From contig CBFFRQ010000031.1 of assembly GCA_965644315.1 (NCBI GenBank), positions 434,001 through 498,000 of the forward strand: a stretch of DNA of 64,000 bases. Reading direction: 5' to 3'. The DNA comes from Caecitellus pseudoparvulus (lineage: Eukaryota; Bigyra: Bicosoecida). The first letter of the stretch is position 1; each line of letters opens with the position of its first letter. Shown piece after piece: positions 25,901 through 37,409 of this stretch. The position numbers and the translations under genes were made by a program. The notes beneath the pieces are model-generated. The model saw only the letters and a list, made by a program, of their open reading frames with translations. It was not told the origin of the DNA and did not search any database.

Positions 25901-28900
25901 CAGCCACGTCACCTGCGTGGCGGTCAAGCTGGGGTGTCAAGTCCACAACGTGCTCCAGGACATTGCCTCCCGGCAAGACCGCTGAGAACGTGACCGAGGC
26001 ACCGGCCACACCGCACCCCTCGTCTGTCACTGCCCCGCTCCAGTGCGCAACCACCCCGGAGAGAGGTGTCAATGGCAAAGCTGTGAGGTCAGCAGCCCTG
26101 GTTGCACTGCAGAAAGAAGCGGCGTCAGCGACTGCATCAGCACCATCATCGTCCAAGAGAACGGTGGACAAGCACATGGCCGGGAGGGTGGGCGGCTTAG
26201 TGTCAACAACCAGTGGGAGGATCGGCAGCAGTGTGGAGCTACCTGCGCCATTGAAAACCTTGACGTGGACGAAGGCTTGCGTGCCGTGCGGAAGGGAAGC
26301 AGTGTCCAGTGCAGCGAGTGCACCCGGGTTGCCTCCCGCGGGAGGATCGCGATCCACTCCAAGGGTGAGCTGGTCTGTCTCGCCGAGGTTTGTAGGAGGC
26401 AGCAGCCATCCAAGTGCTCCAGCCATGTCTTGCTGGGACAGTGGCGAGGAGTGCACGCCTACTTCGTAGGAGGCGATGCCGCTCACTTCGTCTGTGGCGG
26501 AGCAGGGAGACACAATGACCGATGTCGTATCAAGGCCAATGAACAGAGGAGGGGTCGTCCCGTTGGCGACATGCTGAGCGTAGATCACAGCGGCAGCCGC
26601 CACGTCCTGCTCCCGCACGCCGACCGGCAAGGTGTCCACGCTGGACTCCGGCGCCTTGCTATCGTGCTCGGCGAGCTCCTTGATAAAAGAGGTCACATTA
26701 GAGTCCCCTTCTCGTGCCAAGTCATGCAAACCTGCTCTGGCTAGCTTGGCAGCTGAGGCAGCAGCCTGGGATGCCACAGGTGCACACCGCAGAAACGCTG
26801 CAATGCCATCTGCCTTGCCGCTGCGGCTGAACATGAGGGTAGAGTCAACGTGTAGGCCAGCAACAACTGGCGGTGTCAAGTCCATGGAAACTGGCTCACT
26901 GGTCCACAACTGGGTAGTCCCACCGGCTCCATTCGTGAAGCGTACGCCCAGGTACACCTGCTTGCCTTCTCTCAGCGCCGCCAGGGCTGGCTGCAGTGCC
27001 ATGAGCACTGTCACGGTGTGGTCCTTGGACGGGTCAGAGGCAGCAGCCATGTTCGGAATGAGTGGTTGTCCGGTGGTGGTCCGGTGAACCGGGGTCCAGG
27101 GGGCGACATCCACGTGTCCGAAGGCTCCGAAGCCGCCGACGTGGCCGGGCGCAGCGCTTGAAGCCGCCACCTCAACTTCGACTAGGCCCGTTTGTGCATC
27201 ATGCATGGCCGGGAACGTGAGCGGGACGCCATGCTGCATGGCTGCAGGGGAGACAAAGGCAGGGGCTGTTGCCTCGTACTCCACAGCGACACGCTCAGCG
27301 TCAGCAACAGCGACTTCGCCTGGCTTGGCTCCACCGAAACCCACTAGGTCTGGCATGAAGCCTGCAGTTTCCACGTTGAGGTTGCCCTGCTCAAGTTCGG
27401 TGCCGTTGATGCGAGTGGGCACAATGTCACTCCGCACAGCGGCTGGATGCACCGTGGGCTGCGAGTCGTCAACAAGCACACCTGGTGACACCATCAAAGT
27501 GGGCTCGCCGCCGAGCGATGTGGCCTGAACGACACAGTGCGCAGTCGTTCCTGAAGGCACTGCTGTTTGGAGACGCAGGACTGCGCCCAGTAGAGGGGTC
27601 GGGAACGCCCCTGCGCGAGAGCGCACGTCACGCAACAGCCGCGACGGAAGCGCACCGCGCAAAATGGCTTCGTCCGCACCGACAGCAGCTTGAGCCGCAG
27701 ACAGGGTGAATGCTGCACTCTCGCTGCGCGTGTCTGTAACTGGGTCAGCTGCGGCTGCGGCAATGTCACTGCCATACGGCACGCTCAACAGACGGATGCG
27801 GCCGCCATCCACAGGGATGTCAGCCCCGCCGTCCTGGCCGTATTCCCGGGGGAGCACTCGCTCGAACACCTCGTCAACATCCTGACTCAGGTGTGCCACC
27901 GTGCCCAAGCCAGCCTGGGGTGGGAGTCGTGTCAAACTGGTCAACCACTCGGCGCTTCCCGAGCTCAGCGCCGTGACGAGACTTGGCAGGTCTGGGTTGA
28001 CGAGGCTTGGCGAGCTTGGTGGCGTCGTGATCCACCCAATCGCGTAGGAGACAGGGCGAGAGGCTGGAATCCAGGAACATGCCAGCTCTTGCGCTGCTTG
28101 CTGCATGCCTGGTTTGGGCCGGACTGGCTCGGTGCTCTCCTTGTCAGGAAGCGGCAGAGGAGTGCGGTGCACGTCCCGACGCACTGCTGTGCTCACAGCG
28201 CTGGGCAGCGCCTGAGTTGCCAAAGAACTGGGGGTGTCCAGGCCAGCTGCAGCAGGCACACGCTCCACGCCAACTGGCATGTGTGGCGCAACAGCCACGC
28301 TGGAGGGTCTGAAGAATGTCACTGGGATGCTTGGCACGCCAGGGGCGTCACGGGGAGGCATCAGCCCCGCAGCGACCAGCTGGGCTACTGGCGAGGTGGA
28401 GGTCCCTGGCACCAGCGCGGCATCAGGGAACAACGCGTCAGCGGCCGAGTGTCGTGGAAGAGGCAGACTCGGCATGGCGTCCACCACCAGGGGCACCGCT
28501 GACACGTGTTGTGACGCGCCTGTCGTGGAAGCGGCTGATACAGAGATGTAGTACACCTTGCCTGGCTCCAGAGTAACATCCTTTGCTTCCAGCGTCCACG
28601 TGAGAGGTATGGTTGCCTCCACTGCATCAGATGCCGCGCCAGTGCGTCGCATGTGCCAAGCAGCCTGGGGAGGGTGGCCTTCTTTGCGACTGGCGAGGCC
28701 GGCAGGCAGAAGAGCCTCCTGATTCTGCAGCTTGCCTTCTTGAGCAGACGCGGAGAACAAGCGCACGGGCTTGAGCACGTCAGACGCTCCAGGGGTGGAG
28801 CCAACCATGACGTGCACTTCAGCGACACCCACTCCAGCCACATGCACGCCTGCCATGCGCACGGCAGGCAGGGACACAGTCAAAGGCAGGGCCCAAACAG

Positions 28901-31900
28901 GTGCAAAGAGCACTGCGCGAGTAGAAGCACGCGACAACTGCGACTGTGGCAGGGCAAAGGTGCCGTTCCCAAGCGCTGCAAGCTCAGCAGCGTTCATGTC
29001 GTGCGTGGTAGCTGGCACTACAACATGCGCTGCCTTGCCATCATTCCGGGTGGCCATGGGAACAGCAGCATCCACTGGGCTTGTGAGGGGCGCGTGGTCT
29101 GGGAACAACGCACGGTACTCGATGGTAGAGACGTGCACCACACTTGCGCTGGGTGCACTGGTCAAGCTCAAGACTGGCGGTGATAGAATGAGCTCCGACG
29201 TGGGAGCAGGAATGAGCACAATGGACGCCCCTGCAACATCGTCAGGGGAGACAGCTCCCAGTGCATCTCGGTACTGCAGTGTGACGTGCACTGCATGTCC
29301 CGGCACGGCCAAGAGCGCCGCGAGGCCTTCTGTCAGACGCTGTGCGCCGGACTCCCCTTCAGCCGGCACAGTGGTGTTCTCTGCTGCAGCAGCTCTGAGG
29401 GTGGTGTCACTGAACTTCAATGCTGCAGGGGTCAATGGGATGGAGCGAACGGTTGCGGGAAGCACCGCCGAAACCTTGCTCTGCTTTCCACGGCGAGGCC
29501 TACCCCGCAGACGCACCAAGTGCGCCTCCACGAGGACATCTGCAAGGGGAACCGGGTGCTGCCCAGCAACCGCTGGGAGCACCCTTGCCCACAACGGGGC
29601 GCCTTGGGGTGGAACGAGAAAGGCTGCAAGTGGCACTGGCGCATCAGCGTCGACCGCCGGCTTGGAGCCGTCCAAGTCCATGGCGGCGAGCAGATCGACC
29701 AAAGCGGGGTGGGCTGCGTTGTTGATCCAGGTGGCATCTCCCTCCATAAGCACTGGTGGCACTGGCGGCGCAGCCCCTGCAATGCGCAGGGGGGGCAGCG
29801 AGGACACTTGATCCCGCAGTGCCGCAACAGAGCGCTTCATGCCTGAGGGATTCTCAGCTTCGATGTGGCAGCCAATCTCCACGACCCCTGCGTCCCTCTC
29901 GCTAGGTAAGTCGCCTGCCGCCACGGCGAGGGAAATGTAGTGCTGCACTGCATCACTCAAGTCAGCTGTGCCTGCTGGAAGAGCTGACTCTTGCGTCGCA
30001 GTGGTGAGAAGAGACGAGGTGCTGACACACCAAACGTTGCGCCCCGTATCAGGGTGAGAGCCGACGACACGAGCATCACCTGCCGAACCAGGAAGCGTGC
30101 GTGGGTTTGCGTCAGAAAGCACGCGCACAGGTGGAATGATGGGGGAGGCGTGCACCCAAGCGCCTGTGGCATCTGACACACGAGCCCAAAGCCCGATGGA
30201 GGTCTTGCGAGCCGAGTTGACCATGTCCCCTGCCTGTTGCCAGATGCAAGCACCTGCACCTGCAGTCATTTGGCTGGCGGCATCCTCCACAGCGTGCACA
30301 GTGTGCAAGTCCGGTGACACTGCGCCTGCTGTAGTGCCATCGACTACTGAGCTGCTCATAGCTGCACTGCACGCGTCTTGGCCAGGAGTCCACACCAGCG
30401 CAGGGGGCTCAGGGACAAGAGGCTTGACCATGTTCACGATAGACGTCCTGTCTACTGAGGTGCCTCGAAGCCCAGCGGCGTTCATGCAGAACGCAGTGAC
30501 ATATACGTCACCGTTCAATGGAAGCTCTGTGGAGAGCACAAGTCTTCCGAACTCCCACTCAACAGGCTCCGTGCTGCGCTGAGACGACACGCCCATGGAT
30601 GTCAGTGGCATGTAGTGAGACCCTTCCTCATCTGAACCAACCATGAGCTGTACGTCGACAATGTCAGAAGAAGTGTCTTGTACTGTGAGGTTGACTGAAA
30701 TGGACGTCTGTGTAACTTGCGTGATGTCTTCAATGGCCACGGAACACGGAGAGTGGTTGACCAGGGAGAGCAGCGCCGTGGACTCCGACGACAGAATGCC
30801 AGACGCCCCCGATGCCTCCACGGTGGCACCCAAGCGCGCGCGCTCTTGAAAGGAAACGCCTTCATCAGACTGCGTTGTGTCAGCTTCGAAGTCCACGCAA
30901 GGTGTGGGTGGGTACTCCGTGCTTAGTTGTGAAGTGTGCGGGATGCGAAGCTGGTGCACCGTGCGGACAGAAGCGGAATGCACCGGGAGGACGCTTGGTG
31001 GCATGCTAGACAGGACAGCACCGGCAGCGATCCACGCCTGAGCCGCTTCAAGATCCGTTGCACACCACACGACGACATCATACTGCTTGATGGGCATGGC
31101 GTGGTCGTGGTCGAAGCCTGACCAAGTCACAACAAGGGAGCCCGGGGGCACCGGGGGTGAGAACGGCGCAGCTGGGGTCCAATCTTGGACATGCCGGAGC
31201 AGAACGTGAGCGTTTGAGTGCCGACGATTCGTGGCGATGATGCCATCAGTGTATGCGAATCCCACAAGGCCGTTAACATCGGTAACTCTAAACCCAACAA
31301 CTATACCCACTTGCGCATTCTGAAACGTCGGCGGGATGGCCAGGTTTACAATCCCCGAAACGCTCACTGACTCTGCAACATTCGCGAATTCCGTCTGCTG
31401 CTGCAGTTCAGTCGGTGAGGAATACAGCGGCACGCGAACGTGCTGGCCCTGGACTGGCCCTTCGCCAGCCAGCGTTGCGGGAAGCTCGGGAGTGGTGAAC
31501 AGAGCCGCCTGCACTGATGTGATGGCTGCCCCGCCGCTACCCAATGCGTAGCCATATGCAGCGGACACGCTCTGGTGGCTGCCTTGCCAGTCTGCATCGG
31601 CATTCTGCAACAGCGCCACGTCGGCGAGTCCTTGGCTGAGGGAGCCTGCAATGCCGGGCTGTGCAGCTAAACCACCTGCCCGGATGCCAAGGTCTGCGAC
31701 GGCCCCAACACTCGGCATGTGTGTGGTGATGCCAGCTGCCGCGCTGTCAGCGGATGCTGTTAGCCCTGCTCCATTTTCGCAAGTCACCCGGCTGGTGTAC
31801 GTATCGGGTGGAGATGCGCTGCTGCTGATGGAAGCCCAGGCGTACGGGAGGGTGCCAGGCATGGCGAGCAACTGCACTTCGTCACCAACATCTCCACTAA

Positions 31901-34900
31901 AGTGATGCGTTGCAAGGACAATGTCCAAGTTGGAGGTTTGGGCGATGGTCCAAGTACAAGTGCAGGGGCCTGACTCGGGGTCTTGCACTTGCCCCACTTG
32001 CAAATAGTATGGCTCAAAGGCAGACAACAAATTTGCTGACACCTCTAGCTCAGGTCCATGGCGAATTGTGGCAGCTGAGAGGCCTGTACAGGGTGTAGCA
32101 TCGTAGGCCAGACCCATTTTCTGTGTCAGGACTGAGGTGAGACCGTTGCCGCCAGTCGCGGTCAGAGTCACAATGAACGGGGTATGAGAGTCCAGGAAGA
32201 GTGAAGTCATTGTGAGACCAGTGGCAGAGCCCGCTGCTGAAAACCGACTGCTGATGGACGGGTCATGTGCTGCGTGCACTTCGACATGCCACCAGCGAAT
32301 GCCTGCGTCCGGCAACACACCTGCCCAAGTGACTGGGGCACTGAAGCGACTTGAAGTGTACGCGTGCTCAGTCCATGGCGTGCCCACGACGTTGAAGGAA
32401 GTTATGTTGGGGTGCGCTGAAACGACGGAAAACGGCAGTGAAGTGGCTGAGACAGAGAGCCCCGCCACATTTGTAGCGGTGCACTCCAGCACATACTGCT
32501 GGGGATGCTGTTCAAGGCCGCTGCCCCCAACAGCCACGACGTCTGCGGGAGCGAAATTTGGGAATTGCCCAAAAATGTGCTCCAGGGAGCCTACTGTAGT
32601 GTTCGCCACGTGGCCAGCAGCTACCCCAGCACGTGTCGCGCTAGTTCCGGGGCTGGGTCCATCATTGTTTGACTCGGGTTGTAGGCCTCGCATGCCACTT
32701 GGCGTACTGGCAAGCAACTTGAAGCGGTATTGGAGAATTCCTTGGCCATCTGATTCGGTCACACCAACGAAGGCTGCGCCCACTTCCCGAGTGCTTGCAG
32801 TCGTCACCGTGGCATCGTCAGCCACTGTCCACGCTCCTGTGAGTTCGTTGAAGGGTGTATCCATCAAGCGCTGTCTTGTTGATGCGGGCCACAGCGGAAT
32901 GCATGCTGACAAGCCAGCTCCAGGATTCGCAACCTCGGGAGGCGTGCTGTCAATCGTCAGGTCAGCAAACGAGACGGTCGCTGCCCCAGAAAAGTCAGTC
33001 TGGCGCAGAGACAGTCTGTATGTGGAGCCTTGGGCGAGGACGTCGTGCGGTGGGAGAGTGATTGTCCAGCCCAGGGGTGCCTGGCGACTGAAATGCGACT
33101 TCAGCTCATGCCAGCGCACAAAGCGCTCAGGCGCATCGCGGGTGCCGAAAGCGAGCTCCAGGTCAGTATTGTTTAGTGGCTCAGTCCATGAGGCGAGCAC
33201 ATGAGCGCCATCACTTTGTGCAAGCACTGTCGGCAGCGCTGCAAGCTGCTCCCAGTCCTCAATGGCAACCAATGAGCGCCGATCAGACGGCTTGAAAGCT
33301 ATGTCAATGAGGCCAGGTTTGGCGCAATCGAACAGAAAGTGAGCCTCCAGCGGTTCAGCGAACATGAGCAAGTGGTTGGAGGCCGTGGCACGAACGCGAA
33401 CCCAGTCGCCATCGGCGGGAGATGCATCAAGGTCGCCCCACTGTGCAAAAAGAAAGCCAACATGCCCGGCTGTGGGAATGGCTGTCCAATTTAGTGCTGT
33501 TTCGTTGGTACACGCGGGTCCGGGGCCCTCCTCCAGACAATCGCGCATGACATCAATGGTCCACCAGAAACTGTGCAAGCCATCCCCCGTCGGCTCGTCA
33601 AAGCCCCGCAGCTGAATGCCCACGTGTGGGCCACAAAAGGCGCTCTCGATGACAGGCTGTGTCTCCACATCGTACACGAAGTCAATGCTATTTGCAGCAG
33701 CCAGAACTGCGCCTGTAGTGGGCACCACATGCATCGTTGCCGCGGAGGCATCTGGCGGAGTCGAGTCCACCATAGCAACATCAGAGCACGATGAGGGAGT
33801 GAGCACTGGCACAGCCGCAGTGAGGTTTGGGGCCACATACATGCCGCCCATGACCAAACTGCCATCGGCAGGCACCCCACCCGCAAGGGAAGCGGCCATG
33901 TCATACTGGGCGAAGAGATCTTGTGGTTCGTGGCGAATTTGCAGATCGCTCATCAGGACAGTGTTTGGCGCTTTCCAAAGCGAAAGCTGGGCAGCGTTCG
34001 GGCTGTCAAGACCTTCACTGGTGAAGAATGCGCTGCAAGACGGTGCATGCCATGTCAGCGAGCCAGGAGCACCAACGACGGCCAGGGAGCTCGCCATGCT
34101 TAGGGGGCCGCAAGTCGCCGCCCAACCACGACCCTGCAGAACTACTGGCTTGTCACCACGATGATACATGTGGCCGTTCGAAGCGACTACCGTTGCAGGA
34201 AAGGCACTTGAGGGGGAGTCTGGAGTCAACATGCTTAAGCTTGTCGCGGAGGTGGCTTGCATCACCACGTCCTGCCCCAGGCTCTGCAGACTTGGAGTGT
34301 GGCGGGTGTATGGCGGGCACTCCTTGCCCCCATTACAGACAGCCTGGGGTGTGCAATCGTCCAACCGTGGAGCGCACTCTGTGCCTAGAGCTAGTGTGTC
34401 AATGAGACATTCTCCCACTGCGTTGCACTTTGGAGCGGTGGCATTCTTTGCTTCCGGCCGCCAGACTTGGCACGTTCCTGGGGAACAGTCTGCGTAGCTG
34501 TCCCAAACACACATCCCAGACTCACAACGGCTGTTCTTGAAGCATGGATCGTCTTTGCAACCGACCGTGCCATCTGGAACATTAGTCCAGGTCTGATAGT
34601 CAGCGGCGCTCTCAGAAGCGCAAAATTGGCAGGTCGAATTCGGGTTCGGCTGGCCGTATTCGAACTGAAACCAACCAGCAGCGCCAGTCACGGGGTCATT
34701 CGGGAAGGCACAGCCACACTTTACCTTGCCTTCTGGTGGGTAGTACGTTCGAGGAACGTTGTACTCAGGCTCGCAAACATAGTGATTGGGAACGTTGCAC
34801 CACTCGCACAGAATTGTGTCCCCAACACAGAAAGGGAAGTCGCTGCCAGTTCCCGCCGAGCAAGTGTCATTGGCAGTCGTGTGGTCGCCATCCCAGCATG

Positions 34901-36282
34901 CCACGCCTGGGGAAGTGGGAGCTGCCGTGACTGTGCCTGCCTGAGCTGGGCCTCCGCACGTTGGATATGAAGGTGCTGCAGGTGGCCCAAGGCGGCGGCT
35001 CACGGCGTCTGGGAAACTTCTGTTGCTGTACTCGAGATGCGCTTGAGGCTCGAAAGCGGTGCTGCTGCTGGCGAGCTGCCTCGAACCTGACCCGACCGCA
35101 GGTCCAGTTCCGGTTGTATCAGTGGAAGTATGCCCAACTGGATACGTACCGCACCAGCTCCCCCCTGATGAACCAGGGGGGAGCGTGATGGGTGTTGGGA
35201 TACCAGAACACTTTCCCGTGTGTGCATCGCCACTTGCTCCAACGCACAGCTCGCACCCATCATTGATGCCCCAGTCTTCAAACGGCACACCGGACTCATT
35301 CTTTGCTTTGAGCAAGCTATCCCCATTGTTCATCACAAGGTCGTAGCTGACACCATTCGAATCCACGAAGGGAATGACACATTTGTGGCACATGACGCTA
35401 CAGGCACCAGTTTGAGGGTGGACACACTCCCCTTCTCGCACACAGCCCATCGACCGAGCCGGCTTGTACCCTGGCAAGCACCTGTCTTGGCCAGTACTGG
35501 GCTGATACCAGCCAGCCGGGCAGTCAAACTTGCGGCCTCCACAACAAAAGCTTCCTGCGGGGCAGATGTGCTGCTCACTGGGATACATGTTCCTTGCACT
35601 GTTCCACTCAGGCCATGAGAAGTACCCTCCCGCAACATTCACAGGCAAGGCTGCAGTGGAGCCAGGAGGGCAGTACGAAACGTAACTGTCACATGGGGCC
35701 GGATGTGGAGAGCTTCCATCACATACGAAGCCTGGAGGGCATTCCTCACACCCGATGGCGGCACCAGAGGGCGTGACCTGCACAAACTCCCCTGGAGGAC
35801 AGCAAACACCGCCGAGGCATGCCCCGGAAGCTGTAGTCCCACCAGTGTGAGTGATAAACGTCCCTGTCCCACCGATGCTTCCCTTCTCCGCAAGATTCCG
35901 CCGTGCATCAGCGTGGGTGTGGGTGGAATGCAGCGTGGTGCCTGTAGCTGTGTATGCGTGAACCTGGATATGCTCGGCGGGTGTCTCATTCACGATGTCA
36001 CGCCAGTGGCGGACGTCTGGACCTTCTAGCTCTGTCAAATGAGGAAAGGGGTCGTCCAAAGCCCTTGCCACATCGTCAACGGTGAACTCAGCCAGAGAAG
36101 CTGGCGCAAGGAGAGTGGGTGGTCACAGTGAATCCTCTCGTCAGCACTGACACGCATTGCCGCCTGACGCAGAAAGGTGAAAAGCACACTGCTAACACTA
36201 ATCAGGCGCACGTACCAACGATGAATGTTGGGAGAATCCAGAGTTGGAGGGCCAGTTGACACAAGCGCACGTGAAACACCAT
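22914..36282 (-). CDS. Giant secreted Cys-rich protein with Ig/FN3-like repeats, two exons
   Basis: The large exon (36100-22914, TAA stop at 22916-22914) has no ATG near its 5' end. A TGA lies upstream in its frame. A 67-nt first exon (36282-36216) begins at the only ATG of its frame and encodes the hydrophobic stretch L-A-L-Q-L-W-I-L-P-T-F-I-V. Splicing a 115-nt intron (36215-36101, GTACGT donor, pyrimidine-rich CGCCAG acceptor) joins them in phase. The result is 4,417 aa with predicted signal cleavage S-L-A before E-F. Residues about 117-315 and 395-620 are Cys-rich, with C-P-P-G-x-x-C spacing like GCC2/GCC3 or EGF-like modules. The rest, to about 4,200, is Ig/FN3-like repeats (D-S-T-P-P near 32940, W-S-G-F near 31130, D-L-T-P-P near 26870). 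No transmembrane segment is visible. It is probably a secreted surface or matrix protein. Its start lies 1.1 kb from the divergent cyclin gene. Confidence 0.8.
23300..33000 (-). repeat. Ig/FN3-like repeat region of the upstream giant gene
   Basis: Repeated D-[STAL]-[TK]-x-P openings (near 32940, 32100, 26870, 26190 and 25685), W-x-G-F cores and V-x-N-G-A-G-x-x-[ST] endings match the units of the neighbouring giant gene. The second half is strongly Ala-, Val- and Pro-rich and the units are harder to delimit. Unit number cannot be counted reliably by eye. Confidence 0.6.
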
Positions 36283-37409
36283 GTCAAATGAAACGCAAGG
36301 TGGGTGAGGGAACGCCTGCAGAACCAACCCATGCTCACCGCACACCGATGCAAAGCTCCGACGAATATACCACAGGAGGTACAAGTATGCAGTATTTTGA
36401 GTTCTCGCTTTCCACAGTCAAGGCCCCTTTGCATGAACGATGTCAGCCGCCATGCTGACACGGCACAGAGCTCTGCACCGCCTTGCCCGGCAATGAGGGT
36501 CAGGCGGCGGCGCCTAGCCATCCCGAGGTGGGTAACTTCCACGGTCACCCACAACGTTGCCGTCCAGGAGATCACATGAAGGCATCCGCGCAAGGGTGGA
36601 TGCCGCGAAGCGGAAGGAGGGGTGGGCTCCTGCATCTTCCAGCGCTTGCAGGTTAGTCTGACTTTCGCTGAAAACAGAGCACCCTTGCGTGCGTGCTTCT
36701 TGTCCAGATTGGCTCCTTCGAGGATTCACATGCCTCTCGCCCCGTCCTCCTACGTGTCTGTACGTCCTCCCTACTCTGCCAGCGTTTCTACTCTTCCGGT
36801 CCAGGACTGTGGTGAGCTTCTCTCATTTGTGCAAGGCAGCACAGCACGAATCTCTCTGTAGTACCCCCGAAGGTCCTGTGGTGCTGGAGCTGGGAAAAAG
36901 CATGACACCATGCGCCATCGATGAGTGGGGAGCTCAGCTACCACACTGCGATTCACCTGCTGAGGCATTCACTTGTCACGGAGCACATCAAAGCAATGCA
37001 GCCACAATTTAGAAGTATTTTAAGGCAATCCGCATTATCCTCTCACGAATCCGTGATGCTAGGAAGCTGTGAAGCCTGTGAGTCTGTTGGTGGCACATCC
37101 AATTTCCGCAGTCTTGGTTCGAGGCATGCCGGGGGAGTCCAAGGCTGGGCAGGAAGTGGGGCCAGCGCACCTGAGGAGGCAGGGATCTGCAGATCGAGAT
37201 GGCTTGGCTGGCGTCCGAAGGTTGGCTGTGGCGCTTAGGTTCCTGCAAAGCATTCCGTTGGGTAGTGCTGCGTCCAAAGACCGCAGCTCGGGGGCAGGCG
37301 AGACTGAGCTCGTGCACCAGGACAGTGAAGGCGCTGAGAGCCAGTGAGAGATCGATGCGTTGTGTCGCTCCCCTAGATCTTACGCCTTGCAAGCAAGTGT
37401 GCCGCCGCA
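36283..37409. promoter_or_regulatory. Divergent intergenic region, giant secreted gene / cyclin gene
   Basis: This 1.1 kb region separates two divergently transcribed start codons and should contain both promoters. There are short open frames on both strands, but none shows recognisable protein pattern or a convincing splice partner. A pyrimidine-rich stretch lies at about 36735-36805. I see no clear TATA box, repeat or RNA gene. Confidence 0.35.

Noticed and set aside
36198-36635. 145-codon minus-strand frame upstream of the giant Cys-rich gene
   Set aside because: No protein-family pattern, and it overlaps the signal-peptide exon in a different frame.
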